Source of the DNA: Rhea pennata
Taxonomy: Eukaryota > Chordata > Aves > Rheiformes > Rheidae
Reading direction: 5' to 3'
Length of the DNA: 64,000 bases
Assembly: GCF_028389875.1 (NCBI RefSeq)
Contig: NC_084665.1
Span: 18,818,001-18,882,000 of the forward strand
Shown here in pieces: positions 12,701 to 24,400 of this stretch. Within the stretch, counting starts at the first letter, position 1. Every line of letters starts with the position of its first letter. Made by a program: the position numbers and the translations under genes. The notes beneath the pieces were generated by a model. The model was given only the letters and a program-made list of their open reading frames with translations, was not told the DNA's origin and made no database searches.

Positions 12701-15395
12701 TCATGGACTGATACAAATGGCAGAAGATATGGGGTAAATTTAAAAATTCATGTGGCCCTTTGCCTGCATATTAACTCAAAGCTTTTCATGGATTCAGTGG
12801 TGATCAAGTGACTTTATTTTCTCAGTCTTCATTTTCTGCATCATTTTTTCTGGGTTTCATCTAGGGCAGAAAAGGGAAGAGACGTGATTAGAACTGCACA
12901 AAACATTTTCAACAGGACTGGCTTCTACAAAAAGTCATTCTGTCAAAATAGAAGAGCCCTGTGAAAATTTGTCAGTTCAGATAAAAACTGTGGCAGGACA
13001 GCCTGGGGGCCAGAGAGGGAAGATCCGATGTCAGTTATCCAACTGACTCATATATCTGAGCCATTCAGGCCTCACTTCTTATGATGAGTAGCAGCTTAGG
13101 AGACATGGTCACCATAACCCTTCTGTCTCATAGTGCTTTGCTGAATGAGAGGATGGTCCTGCCTTGAGAGGATGTGAGTGTCAGGAGGTCTGAACAGAGC
13201 CTGGCCTGGAAGAAAAATACAGAGAACCTCTGGGAGGAGCAGTACTCCATGAAGTGCCTCAGCTAAGCAAGGAACTTATATAGGTCAAGAAGTCCCTCTC
13301 TGACTTAGCTGGAGGATCTAACATGTACATGAGCTGCAGAGTTAACTTCTTGTTGTTTAGGAGCCTTGTAGCCATGGATGTAGCGCAAGCTCTATATGGA
13401 GTTAAAATGAAGAAGAATTGGTTAAAAATGTAAAACAGGTTTTCCAAGCAGCTTGTAGGCGGTGCGAGCTCTAAGAACAGGTGTTGGAGCTTGCCCCTTA
13501 GGGTTTGATTCTTCACAGATGCAGGACTAATTTGGCACATGATTTCCCAGGCTGGTAGTTTACACAGCAGCTGACAGCATGCATGGTTGGGATGCCTGGA
13601 ACGCATTCCCTGTAGGATCAGGTGAACTCTGCACCCTCTGATAAAGAAGAAAGAGTTGCCAGATGGCCGTTTGGGCCATTACAGCTCTCACTGAGAAGCC
13701 TGTAAGCGGGCTGTTCAAATAGCCAGCTTTGATTTCTATTAGATGATGAGAAGTACAGGGCTAAGAATCAGGGGTTGAGAGAGGCAGTGTGAAGTCCTTG
13801 TGGGTTTGGTCTGCCATACAAAAGTGTGTTTTCCTTTCCAGGTGGCTAAGAACTTGAATGAAGCAGAATTTGTGTTCCAGGGACTAAATGCCTGTAGCTG
13901 TCTGTTTTAAAGTTTGAGAGAGGAGTTAGAACTGCTGACTGTGACAAATAGCAAAGGGGTGGAAGTGTTTCCCTGCTTTAATAAATCTTAGTAATGTAAT
14001 CCAAAACCCCACAATTCAAAGCTGGTGGGAGTTGCAGGTGCCCCAGATCTCTGAAATCAGGCCATTCATTCTTTGTATCTCCTTCTGGCACTACAAAAGT
14101 GGTGCAGTCTCCCAGAAGCATTTTCTTCTCTTTGGTTTTCCAGACCCAGCCTAAAAGCCTATATGCTGAGCACTGCCTTCCCCTCCCTTGCAAACAGCCT
14201 TGCTCCCTTCACTCCCACTGGAGTCATTCCACAGCTCTGGCTCCTTCGTATCTGAGCTTATGGTTGTTTCGCTTTTCCCCTGCACCTTTGCTCCCAGTAG
14301 CTCTCCCACTTCTCACAGCCTGTACCCTGACACCTGCCTGGGCAACTGTGGCCCACTGCCGTGACCCTCTCCCTCCCTGGCTCTCCAGCCTGCTCTTGCT
14401 AGCCTGGTTATTTCAGCCACTGCTGGTGAGGTCAGCCTGCTGTTCAGCCTCTAGTCCCACTCAGCCATCCCTGCCATGGCTTGGCAAGCTGCTTTCCAGT
14501 TGTTCCTACTGCTGCTTGTCCTACTTCCATCTCAGAGTGGTTTATACAGCAGGAGTTGTTCCTGCTTTGCACCCAGGCTAGAGGGCCTTGGAAACCCCTC
14601 GTCCTTCTGATTTTAAGTTAGTGCCTGCACAAAGTTATAAGCAAAAAACAAAACAAAATCAAAAAAAAGTTCAAGAAGTTATTCTCCAGGTTTACGTAAC
14701 AGTATGATTTGCAGTTTCTCTTAAGCCAAAGGAACTCTTTTCTACATAGATATACACCAAAAATAGCACTGAGACATCCCAGCCTGGAGAATCTGAGATC
14801 CCAGGAGGTGCTCTTGGGTACTGTGTACACAGATAAATGATGGACAATGTTCAACTGAAATAAACATTGGAAGAAACCTCTCTGATATATTGCAGGGCCA
14901 AGTGGTGTATCTGTACAAACATGATCCTTTATCCACATTTGAAAATCTTGGTCAAATTGTCAGATATTCCTCTTTTTCTCCCAAGGAAAACATTCCTGGG
15001 AGAAAAAAAAAAGGATAATCTCAGAGAGACCGTAATATATGGTAAGCTTTACAGAGACTAAGAGGGTCTGTGCTGCTCCAAAGATTTCTTGGTGTAAGAT
15101 GATGAAGAGCAAGTGAACAAAAAAAAGCAGCCTGAGAAAACTCCAAGACAACACAGGTGCAAAGGAAGTGGTCCTACAAATCCAGTACAGTGTGCATTTG
15201 GAGCTTGGTCCTGCTCCTTTAATGTTAAGGGATGCCTTAGCCTTGAATTTTGTGAAAGTGGGACAGAATTCCAGGGAACTGCAGATACTTGGTACATATC
15301 ATCTCCTCTCTCCTGCTGCAAGCCACAAAGCATTTCTGCTGCTCTTCCTCAGAAAGAGAGGTTGGTATATTATGTGATTAGTATTTTATTATATT

Positions 15396-15437
<42 letters not shown>

Positions 15438-16667
15438 CTTTCCACACCTCTACTGTTTCCCAACCCCAGTCCATTTTTGGCCATTAAATCATTTCCTTGT
15501 AAACCATTTTGTTCTAGCAGGTTTTTCTGACATTTTCCTGTGGTTCATGCAGTCCTCCAGTGACAGCTGCAGATTTGGGCAGGTTTTGAAACATCTTAGT
15601 GACTTGTCCTTGTGTCTCTTGATGTCAGTGAAGTTTGTGTTGGTTTCAGTGGGGGCAGGAGCTAAGCCAAAATGTTTGCTTTCCAGGTAGAGGAATGCCA
15701 AGAATCAACCCTGATTTCTAACTCCTTTCTTTCTTTCTTTTCTGCCTCTTGGCAGGAATGGACATACACATACAACCATCAAGTCCGCCAACAGCAGCTA
15801 TGCTTGTCTGTGTACACCCTCTTCCCAGGTTCCCAGGTGCTGCTGTCGCCTTGCAAAGAAGGTGACAACAAGCAGGTGAGCCTTTTTATTGATCTCCCAT
15901 TTTCCTTGGATCAATTTTTAAGTTCCCTTTCTTTCCAGCAAGAGCAATGAGATACTATTGAACATCAAATCACCAGTGTATTTGAACTTCATCTGGAAAG
16001 CACAGTCTGTCTGAGAGTACAGACTCTGGTCTGTTCAGCCCTTTGCCTCTCAAATAAGTGTGTTGCTAAGGATGTCTATTAGTGCGGGTGGTGATCTGGA
16101 TGCTTAGTAAAGAAATCGAACTGAAGCTGGCAATTCAGTTCAAACAGGCTGCCAGTCAGCCAGCAGATGCTAGCATTTCTCAGAAGTTAATCATCTAGCT
16201 GGCATTTGAACCAGTGACCTGGGGAAAAGTCATTAGTGATATATTATCAATCTGAAGGCTACAGGATGGGCAGAGGCAGAGTTCTAATGAGTCTTGTGCA
16301 GGTCTGACAGGAGAAACACTCAGCATGCACCCTGCTCATCATGGGCTGGGGGTGCTCTGTAACTGCCAGAATCAAGCCAGGAAGACTTAGTGATAAGTCT
16401 TCTTTTTGACTCAAAACCAGTATCTTCTTTTTGATACTAGTATTAAAAGCCTGATGAGGAGAAGGCTTGTTTACCCATGTTTCTTATGCCATCTGTATCT
16501 CTCCACAGCGATGGGGTAAAGTTGGGTCGCACATTGAGCACATAGCTTCACGCTTCTGTTTGGACGCTGAGACGATTGGGGACACGAACGAGAGTACCAA
16601 AGAGCTTGTCATCAACCCTTGCGAAAGCACAGCCATGAGTCAGCGCTGGGACATGGTGATGTCTTGA
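3628..16667 (+). CDS. GALNT14: GALNT14, polypeptide N-acetylgalactosaminyltransferase 14, 3' part (join of six exons)
   Basis: The six exons 3628-3754, 6128-6220, 7553-7636, 9251-9395, 15756-15875 and 16509-16667 splice in one frame to 241 residues and a TGA stop. All introns are GT/AG. The family moves GalNAc from UDP-GalNAc to Ser/Thr of acceptor proteins in the Golgi lumen, the first step of mucin-type O-glycosylation. Visible residues 1-41 carry the SFRVW and [10 protein letters not shown] motifs. The next exon gives the conserved [15 protein letters not shown] stretch, then [13 protein letters not shown] closes the catalytic domain. The last three exons form a ricin-type lectin domain with three CL-x-C repeats. 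The full protein is about 550 residues in mammals, so a little over half, including the DxH metal site and membrane anchor, lies upstream of the window. Assignment to GALNT14 rather than its relative GALNT16 rests on recalled similarity ([23 protein letters not shown], ending WDMV-S) and on the CAPN13 neighbour. Nothing is broken. Confidence 0.93.
3755..6127 (+). other. GALNT14 intron
   Basis: A 2.37-kb intron between two verified exons. No repeat family is clearly readable. A TTTGAGGAAGG-type stretch near 4850-4980 may be an old LINE remnant, but I would not call it. Confidence 0.85.
6128..6220 (+). CDS. GALNT14: GALNT14 coding exon: [22 protein letters not shown] segment
   Basis: The 93-bp exon begins with one base finishing Lys (acceptor CCCTTAG at 6121-6127) and then reads [20 protein letters not shown] followed by [10 protein letters not shown]. 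It ends with AA of an Asn codon before donor GTAAGT at 6221. RTAEVWMDE and YYYAARP are near-invariant near the C-terminal end of the GALNT catalytic domain. Phase 2 at both ends agrees with the flanking exons. Confidence 0.95.
6221..7552 (+). other. GALNT14 intron
   Basis: A 1.33-kb intron, A/T-rich from 7140 to 7310. It contains a MIR-like SINE just upstream of the next exon (described separately). No other feature is supported. Confidence 0.85.
7331..7450 (-). repeat. MIR-like SINE (CORE-SINE), reverse orientation
   Basis: The order of short blocks (GTTATCACCCCATTTTACC, then GAAGAGACAGAGATTAAAATG, then CCAAGATCATGCAGCAGGTGG and ACAGAGCCCCTGATGCTCAGG) follows the MIR consensus of an ATCCCCATTTTACAGA start, GAGGCACAGAGAGGTTAAGTGA, a CAAGGTCACACAGC core and a trailing GGGATTCGAACCC-like end. 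It is old and diverged. Confidence 0.65.
7553..7636 (+). CDS. GALNT14: GALNT14 coding exon: end of catalytic domain ([13 protein letters not shown])
   Basis: The 84-bp exon follows acceptor CCCCACAG and its first base completes Asn. It reads [20 protein letters not shown] then ENVYPEL and ends with AG of an Arg codon before donor GTATGG at 7637. [13 protein letters not shown] is the hallmark where the transferase domain meets the linker to the lectin domain. The frame fits both neighbours exactly. Confidence 0.95.
7637..9250 (+). other. GALNT14 intron
   Basis: A 1.61-kb intron. Bases 7690-7990 are strikingly C/T-rich on the coding strand with many CCACC, CAGCC and CTCC blocks. The rest shows no recognisable element. 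Confidence 0.85.
9251..9395 (+). CDS. GALNT14: GALNT14 coding exon: linker and first (alpha) lectin repeat
   Basis: The acceptor is GTTCCCACAG at 9241-9250 and the donor is GTAGGT at 9396. After one base completing Arg it reads [20 protein letters not shown] and ends at a codon boundary, ...KGTAATAQ. The SCLE...LSLNPC spacing is the first CL-x-C repeat of the ricin B-type fold. The match to mammalian GALNT14 (IRQRQ-CLES) is by recall. The exon was chosen by frame continuity on both sides. Confidence 0.9.
9935..10097 (+). repeat. MIR-like SINE, forward orientation
   Basis: The blocks GATGTGGGTTCAATACTTGCC, TTTGTGATTTTGGGCATGTT, TCTCAGTGTTCCCATCTATA and AAATAGGGAGGGTAACAGTC follow the MIR order: GGTTCAAATCCC, then TGTGACCTTGGGCAAG, then CTCAGTTTCCTCATCTGTAA, then AATGGGGATAATAATA. 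The match is diverged but colinear over about 160 bases. Confidence 0.7.
15398..15432 (+). repeat. Poly-T run, 35 bases
   Basis: An uninterrupted run of 35 T, about 320 bases upstream of a GALNT14 exon. It is likely length-variable. It could be the reverse-strand tail of a retrotransposed sequence, but no flanking element is recognisable. Confidence 0.9.
15756..15875 (+). CDS. GALNT14: GALNT14 coding exon: second (beta) lectin repeat
   Basis: The 120-bp exon has phase 0 at both ends, acceptor TTGGCAG and donor GTGAGC at 15876. It encodes exactly 40 residues, from [14 protein letters not shown] through [19 protein letters not shown] to KEGDNKQ. The LCLSV...LLSPC cysteine pair is the second lectin repeat. 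The acceptor sits behind a clear C/T tract that includes several TTTC units. Confidence 0.94.
15876..16508 (+). other. GALNT14 last intron
   Basis: A 633-base intron with a normal donor and acceptor. No element was seen inside it. Confidence 0.9.
16509..16667 (+). CDS. GALNT14: GALNT14 terminal coding exon: third (gamma) lectin repeat and stop
   Basis: The acceptor CTCCACAG ends at 16508. The exon is in phase 0 and encodes 52 residues and TGA (16665-16667). It begins [20 protein letters not shown] and ends [14 protein letters not shown]...LVINPC is the third cysteine pair, and QRW is the Q-x-W motif of ricin-type lectin repeats. In this family the lectin domain biases the enzyme toward substrates already carrying GalNAc. 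Confidence 0.95.
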   Translation, partial: RWGKVGSHIEHIASRFCLDAETIGDTNESTKELVINPCESTAMSQRWDMVMS

Positions 16668-16830
16668 CCTGCTTGAGGACTTACCTAGCTGGGGCAGGCA
16701 TCAAGTCTTTGCTACGTGCAACCAAGATACACTAAATGGAGCTCAAATGCAAAACCATTGAGGGTTCTTGTGTATTATGGGGCAGGAGAAGAATCATTCA
16801 AATAAAAATAAGGACATGGCACTCTAGGTT
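16668..16830 (+). promoter_or_regulatory. GALNT14: GALNT14 3'UTR with candidate poly(A) signal
   Basis: AATAAA at 16801-16806 lies 134 bases after the stop codon and would give a very short 3'UTR. Later AATAAA copies exist (for example near 17665), so longer isoforms are possible. The exact end cannot be set from sequence. Confidence 0.5.
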
Positions 16831-19800
16831 GAACAACAAATGTCGACTGCAGGACATGCAGCCATTATTGGCTTGTTCGTAGTCATACATTTAAAGAGAA
16901 GGGATAGTAAGAAACCAATCTTGAAATGGTCTTAAAGTGACACTTAGGCTCCTGGGATGTGCCCTATGGAAGTTCAGTGTGTATAGTATTTATTAATCTC
17001 ACTGGAAACACAGTTTGAAGAGCCATGGAGATCAAGAGGAGCCTTGGACTCAGCAAAACAAGCATTTCTGTAACTTTGTAAGGGGTGAGGCAGATGCACA
17101 AGGAGAGGACTTGCCAAGGGATGCTAAGAAACATAACCTGGGGTCAGGTGAAAAACACTGAATAATCTTTGCACTTTTTATTGTGGTGGTGGAGTTTGTC
17201 TTCTGAAGACAGGGTGGGCGGAACTATGGTGCACATTTTAGTTTGTGTGTGATCCATGTACATGTTGCGTGTACAGAAAGGCTGTGCTGTGATTTAGGAG
17301 TGCAGCCAGGATCAAACCAGCAGGTAATGGAAAAGTCCTGCTCTGTGCAAACTGCCCATGAGTGTTGCTGAATCTCCAAAGTCCAAGCAAAGAGAGGATT
17401 CATTGTGTGAGATTAAAGGATACAAACTGCTGTGACACTGGAAGGAGAAAAAGTAACATGATTATTTCACCTCTCTGAAGGCCATGGGTGAGCCTCAACT
17501 GTTAAAAATTCCCTTATAATCTCAATACATGTCTCTCATTACTTCAAATCTGGAATAAGTCATTTTTTCACTCTATTCCATAAAATTAATATTTTTGATA
17601 ATTGAAGGTAATTGTGTCATATTTGTGTTTCCCAATTTCCTGACTGCAAAAGGAACAAAGGAGGTAATAAAAACTAGAGACTGTAGGAAAGGAAAAGGAT
17701 AGGTAAAGGAATTATCTGGTTTTACTTCCCAAGTATCTTGTAGCCAAGATGTGAAGTGATGAAGAAATGGTTTGGGATTCCCTTAGCTTTGCCTCTGAAC
17801 CCTGTGCCACGAAAATACCTCTTTCTTGACATCTTTTAGTGTAGGCAGATTTCCTCAGATTTTGGAGATACGGCATTAACCAGAGGCCATGTCAAGGTGC
17901 TAAAGCTATGTAGGTGTTATACTTCTGCTGCTGAAAGAGAAAAGGATAGAAGACCTCAGAAGAGGAAGCTACAGAGAAAAATGAAGGGTCCTTTCCAACT
18001 TACCCTTCAGAGCAGATCCCACTGTGGCAACAGATAACAGGCAGTGAATCACCGAGCGCTGCATATACAGCTCTTATGTAGTAATAACTCTTGAGGAGAG
18101 TTTTCATAAGACTCTAAATGTGACTTGAAAGCAAATACAGTTTGTGCCTCTAAAAGCACTAGGCTCTAATGTAAATCCCATCCTTTTGTACCTGTGCTGC
18201 AAACTACAGCTAGAATACCATAAGCTTTGAGCCTTCAAGCTCTCTCAGCATCCCTTCTTGAATGATGTGCTAGCTTTCAGGATTTTACTGCCTCAGTTTC
18301 TCCTCTCTCAGTGCTATGAGAAAGCCAAATGTGTAAATCTCTTTGGCTTTAGTGGCATAACCAGTATAACTCTCTTTATCTATGAAAGGTCACAGAATAT
18401 AAATGCTTTTCTATGTGCTGTAGTGATTGCTGATCTAAGAAAGCTCTCCTGGAGCAAACCTTAAGGAAGAACCTTTTGGAAGGTCTGGAGTAAGTTCTCA
18501 TTTTGTGGTGGATTGCATTGTTTTAATGTCACCACTTTCCAAAGGAAACAAAGGGAAATAATCAAATTATAATGGACCATTTCACAAAAAGGTTAGTGAC
18601 CTTGTGGTCCTTCTATTTAATTGAACCAGGAAATAGCACACCTGCTTTTCTCACTGCACATGACAGGCAAGTTGTAATAATTTCCCAATCAATGCTTACA
18701 AGGGAAAGCAGCTTCCAAGAACTTGCAACTTAACATGGTCACACCTGTGCTGTGCTTGCAGCCTGGGACAGTGGAGTTGCTCTGATTCTTAAAACATAAG
18801 AGAGAAAATGCTGCTGCCTTGCAGCCATTAGCTGAACAACTTGGCTTCAGTTTGAAGTCCAGCATCTGCCCAGTACACTCTGACTTAGAACTCAGACAAC
18901 AGAGCTTACTTTTTTCCACCTGAACCTGAAACGTCTGTTCTGCTGACAGCCAAAGCCTTCTAAACAGGTAACGCTTTTGTTGTAGTAGAAGCAGCTACCT
19001 CACTGCTCTCATGTGGGCTTGAGCACATGTATATATGGGACCTGCATAATTGCATTCTAGGAATAAGTTGTTTGAACAACTCTTCAGCTCTCTTACCTTT
19101 TGTGAAGAACTCAATCTGAGTACTATATACAACCCTTCCTATTCCAAGATGCACATAAGAGTGATGACTGTAAACTTGCTTGGGGGTAGTTAGAGACAGG
19201 AGGTAGGGAAGATGACATCAGGCACAGTGTCCCCTACAGGAGAGCTCTGTCCCTCAGCTAAATCTCTTGCAAGCCCCCCAAATTGTCAAGTACCTAAAAG
19301 TCCTGGGAAGCAGCAGCAGCTCAGCAAGCTGGTGATTGTGCCTCATGCATTCATCAGCCATAACCCTTAGACTAGAGCATGCTTCATGGTCCGGGAAATG
19401 AGATTAGCCCTGTGGATTAGCAAGGTTTTCAGAGAAGCCTTAGGGTGTAAATGTGACTCCTGGGAAGCTTAATACAAGCAGGCATGCAACGATACGGCAC
19501 TTAGCAAATCTCTCACTGTCCCTGCAAAAAGACCTTGCATTGTGTCTGTGGAAAGGTGACTGCAGCTGAAATCCAAGTCACGCCTTTGGATTTATTTTAC
19601 TTATTAAAAATACACTGGATAGAGATGAACTTCTTTATATTTCTTACTTCCCTAAATATTTATAATCATGCCGTAAACTGATCTCTGTGACCTTTAATAG
19701 GCTTACCTAGGTGGGCTCCTATGTCTATACATCTGAACCCACAATGCAATTCGGTACTTAAGCCTTTGGTAACTTTCTGCATTGACCTGAAGGAATAGAA

Positions 19801-20299
19801 GATAAAGTAGCATCTGTGGTTCTAATTCTGACTGTTGGGCTTTTCGATGGGCTTTATGACCTTCAGATAAGTTGCTTCTTGTGCCTTGCTGAAAACCCAT
19901 GTAAAAATTAGATCCAGAGCAGGAGAACTCTGTGTTGGAGCCTGTACTGCCTTTGAAAGGATTAAGTCTAGGCTATGCAAAAACAACAAAAAAACCTCAT
20001 CCCCACAAGAAAAATCTGAAGAAGACCATGTTCTAATGAGAACAAATACAGAAGATTTTAGTTGGGCCAGGGGCAGTCATATAGTTCCTATGTTGTTGCT
20101 TATCCAATTTCCAGATATTTTGTGTTCCTCTTTTGTTTGTACCAGTGCAGTACCATAAGATAACAACACAGAGCATTAATGCTTGGAACATCAGCTTATA
20201 ATACCCTGTTGCTGTAATTTAGTAGTAAAGAGAAGGAAAGTGAATGCAAAGATCTTTGATCTTCCAGTGAGACAATGGGAAAAAGGAGGCTGATGAATG

Positions 20300-20490
20300 A
20301 GGACTGGGAGACTGTGGTTCAGGACAGGCACCAGAGTGCTGAGTGTTGATCCCTTCCACTGCTTGTAGAAGTGATCTAGGATAGCTTAGTTAATCTCCCT
20401 GTCTCAGTTTCCTAAACTTTTAGTGAAAACTGAGGATGGCAATAGCTAAGACTTTTCTCGCAGAGTGCCATGAGGCTGAATTAACAATAA
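20300..20490 (+). repeat. MIR-like SINE, forward orientation
   Basis: GGGAGACTGTGGTTCAGGAC, GTAGAAGTGATCTAGGATAG, TTAATCTCCCTGTCTCAGTT, TCCTAAACTTTTAGTGAAAA, CTGAGGATGGCAATAGCTAA and TGCCATGAGGCTGAATTAA align in order with the MIR consensus, including the typical CTCAGTTTCC segment and the trailing GAGGATTAA. This is the clearest MIR in the window. Confidence 0.75.
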
Positions 20491-21448
20491 CTGAATATTT
20501 TTAACAGGGAGAAACCTAAGCATTAGTTTTGTTATATGCAGTACCAGCAGTCTACATGCCAAAAGATGGACAGGCAATCTCCAGAGTGAGTGACATTCAT
20601 CTTTATTACCTGCCCTAAACAAACCAGTGGCTGTAGTGTAGCAGGCTTGTATTTTTCATGACTCGGACACAGATCACAGCAATAGGGCCTACACTGCTCA
20701 AATTTCAGATCTTGTATGTTTTAGTGAAAACCTATGGGCTAGAATTATTTGTAGAAGAGGTAAAGGAAGCAAAATCAAGCAGATCATAAGCTGCTAATGA
20801 TCAGTGCACAAACTACAGAAGAAACTGTAGCTCATTAGTTTTCTGGCTAAATGATTTTTTTTTTTTTTGAATGATTGGCCCAGCCCTAGTTTTAATATTA
20901 CTTATTTTCTGGAGAGGTTAAGGAAGCCCAGTATGTGTGTCTAGCTTACACAGAGATTCAAGAGATGAAATTTGGTGGAATTATTCTAGATTTTAGGGTG
21001 TCTTCCATATGTCCACTGCTCTGTTACTCACTGGAAGTGCCTAAAAACCCTGTAAGAATAATAATAAAAAAAATGTTACAAACATTTATTTGAACCTCCT
21101 CTCTAATTGAGTCTAATTAAGGTTCAGCTGCTTCTTAGCTGAGAGTTGATTATGAGCAACTTGTAAATTTGTAGGTGAAAATGCTAGTTTTGTGGTGTAG
21201 GAGTGTTTTGTTTTTTTCTTGTATTACTCAGGCACTAAGGAAATCCAACTTGTGTCTGTGTAATGTACAAAAGAAAACGTGACTTGAGTTTCAAGTTTAG
21301 GTTTTGCATAAGCACTCTTCCAGCAATGCTCTATCAACTGTCCTCAGCAATGACAGATATGTCTCAGTCTGAAAGAAGGTTCCAGCTAAAACATTGCTAC
21401 TGATTAGAGTTAAATCTAGCTGTAAAACCAACCAACAAATCAACCAAT

Positions 21449-21467
21449 CTACCTACCTACCTACCTC
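21449..21467 (+). repeat. (CTAC)n microsatellite
   Basis: Four consecutive CTAC/ACCT units followed by CTCC, preceded by an ACCAA-rich stretch. Short and imperfect. Confidence 0.8.
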
Positions 21468-24400
21468 CTTACCAAGGAGGAAAAAAAGGGTTAAAAAAAG
21501 AAAAAATCAAAAGCATTGGCAGCTTGTATGTAACCTGCAACACGTAATAAAAGAAAGGTATTACTAGATCAGGGTTGTTCCCACCCTGAAAGCTCTTGGA
21601 GTCTGTTGGAGTTAGTAGGAATGGATTCAGGGACCTTTTTAAAGGAAAGGAGGAGAAAAGAGATCTTCACTGTGAACAAATTTAATGATTCTAAACATAC
21701 TATTCCCTGCAGTTTATGCAGCCCAAACATTCCTACCTTGGGCTAAAAGCTGATTACAGATTGGTGTTCAGGCTAACCTGTTTCCACTGTTAAAACTGAG
21801 AGAAGTGGGAAGAAGCAAATTCCCATCTAAAGGTCATTTTGAGACAAGTCTTCCTTGCTTTAAGCTCTTCCTCGTTTCACTCTGTGAGAGAGAGAGGGTT
21901 GCTTTTCCTATAGGTAGCAGCTTTCTCTCTGTTACAGCAGGGACTCCTCTGCCAGGAAATTCAGAACTTAAGAAGTACCTACATTGCAGCAGGACCCTCA
22001 GCAAACAGGCAATGTATCCTCCTGGCTGTGGGTTAGAGTAGCTATGCTCTGTTTGAATGAGCTGCAAATCCACGCCTGTGACTCAGGGCTATTCCACCAC
22101 TGTTGTACACCAGAGCAGTCTACTTGATCCTTGACTTACTTACTGAAAAGATCAAGCAACTTTACAGTGCTTCTGTGGTCTTCAGAGCTGCTGTACTTCT
22201 ATTGCATATTGAACATGCACTACCTGCTCCAAACTACCTCTGGCCATGGAGGTACATAACAATCCACAGATCCATTTGTGCATCTCTAGGAGAAATGTCT
22301 TAGTCTTTTCTTCCTCCTTTTCTTAGCTTTGTAGAAGTTGTCCAAGCCTACTTTATTTGAGATCAACATTCTAATATCATGATACTATTCTTGCATTCAT
22401 AATACTTTTAGATGAGTCTATGTTAGAAGCACTTCAAGTAGTTTTTCTGATTTCTATTTCTTCATGCAATTCCTGGATCATGTATGTGGACATCCAGCCT
22501 ATTTCCTCTAGCAAAGATTTTCTGTTTCGTTTTTTTCTTTCTTTTTTTTTTTTTTTTAATGCAGAGTCAGACCCAAAGATTGTGTGCAGTCATGACTTGA
22601 TCCAAGGGTGTTACTAAGATTAGTAATTAGTAACATTAGTAATACCTCTGACTTTTGAGGTAAATCAACACAATTTAGAGAGCTGAGCTCTAATCAGCTG
22701 GAGGAAGATGCACAGCCATGATTGGTTTATGCAAAGTCAAAGAGTATGCAGTGCTGAGAGGAAGCCCTCTGAAGCCTCATCTGGAGACTGCCCTCCCACC
22801 TTCTCAATCCTTGAAAAATGCAGCTGGGGAGAGTTAAGCATTAGCTGAAAGAGAGGGGCGCTTTGATGGCTTATTAGCATTGGTGGGAAGCACTGGTAGC
22901 TAGTCTTACTGGCTCAAGAGCTGTCAGAGTGCGAGCTGAGTGAGTTTGCAAGATGCAGAGGGACTTGCAAGGAAGTTGCTGCAGCATATCAGGTGAGGAT
23001 GGGGACTAAGTGGGTATGTTATAAATCACCTGACTATGGGACTGCCTGCTCCATGGCATGGGGAGAGCCTGTGTGGGTGTTGAGTCAGCACTCTGCATTT
23101 TGAGCTCGCTCTCCTTTTTTTTTTTTTTTTTGACTGATAACTGATTTAGTGGCTTGAAATGGTTGCCCCAGAATGCTGTAAGGGTTAAAACACCTTTGTT
23201 TATCTGATCATAACACATTTTGACTTCCCTGAGTGAAACTGTTGCTAGACTGGCAGTAGATTATTAAGTGTATTGGAAGTGAAACCTTGATTTGGACGTG
23301 GCACATATGTGGACATGTGTATTACTTGTCTTGTCTCTGCACATTTGCATTGCCAAGCACTTAGTACATTTGCAATAGATCTTCGACTTGAAAGATCACA
23401 GCCATTGCAACCTGAAATTGATTTTCCTCTGTAGAGAGATGTTTGAAGCAAAAACCAATTTGGTTTGTATAAAGTACATTAGATATAAGACGATATCCCT
23501 CAGACTGCATAGGATCACCTTTGAAGCCATTTTCACCTTACTGCAAATAACAAGTTGCATAATAAAGGGAATTTCTCACAGCCGATCTGATCTCTACCCA
23601 TCCGTGAATTGGCTCTGAAATGAGATGAACTTATCTCCCCTGACTCAGAACTAGTGTATCATATTTCCTAATCACATTACAGAGACTCATAAGGCCCAGT
23701 ATTGTAACACTGAGCATGTTACTAGGGCAAGCAAATCAGCTCAGTCTACTTTTAAGGCTTTGATTTGCTAGTAAGATGGCAGGATGCTTCTTTTGCCTTT
23801 AGGGGAGACAAGCTGGTCCACCTGGGCTGCTGGATGGTAAGTGATGGCTCTGGAGAGTCATGCATATACCTGCTTTTCTCTCTGAATATATTCAGCGTTT
23901 TCTATCTGTCTTCTCCCCTACTGTTGCAGTCACTCCATACCTCTACTCTTAGAGCCTATTCTGTTCTTCCAGCCTGGCCTTCAAATCAAGGCAGGTCATT
24001 GGCTGTTTAGGTACTCTGACAGCCAACTTACAGCGAATGTATCCTTAAACTGACTTCAGCTTTGTAGCAAATAATAATAGCAGCAGGGTGGGTGGCTGTG
24101 AAGGGACAGGGAGGAGAAATGAAAATTTCATGAGATATCTAATCTATGATTTTTAAAAAGCCATCCTTAAATTGATTTAATGCAAAGCAATGGGCAGTTA
24201 ATGGCTCAGTCTCCAAAATGACGCACCTTGTCTGTCAAAGCATGGTCTTAGTCCATCCAGTGTGACACCAGGGTCCAGGCAGAGGCACAGGGTAGTCAAA
24301 AGACCTCAGAGCCACAGTAAAGGCTTCCAGAGGGTCATTGGTGGTGCTGGGCCTGCTGAGAGGCAGCTTTCACTCACTTTGTGAACTTTCTCACTTAGGG

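Larger units (their letters stand above)
9396..15755 (+). other. GALNT14 intron, 6.4 kb
   Basis: This is the largest GALNT14 intron that lies wholly in the window. It contains a MIR-like SINE (9935-10097), an A/T-rich tract with TTTTCAAA/TTTGAAAA-type words (10380-10790), a C/T-rich stretch (14150-14540) that opens a 160-codon ORF by composition alone, and a long T run (15398-15432). Confidence 0.85.

Noticed and set aside
14099..14581. 160-codon Ser/Leu/Pro-rich ORF
   Set aside because: Explained by pyrimidine-rich intron sequence. No domain, and it overlaps another chance ORF in a different frame.
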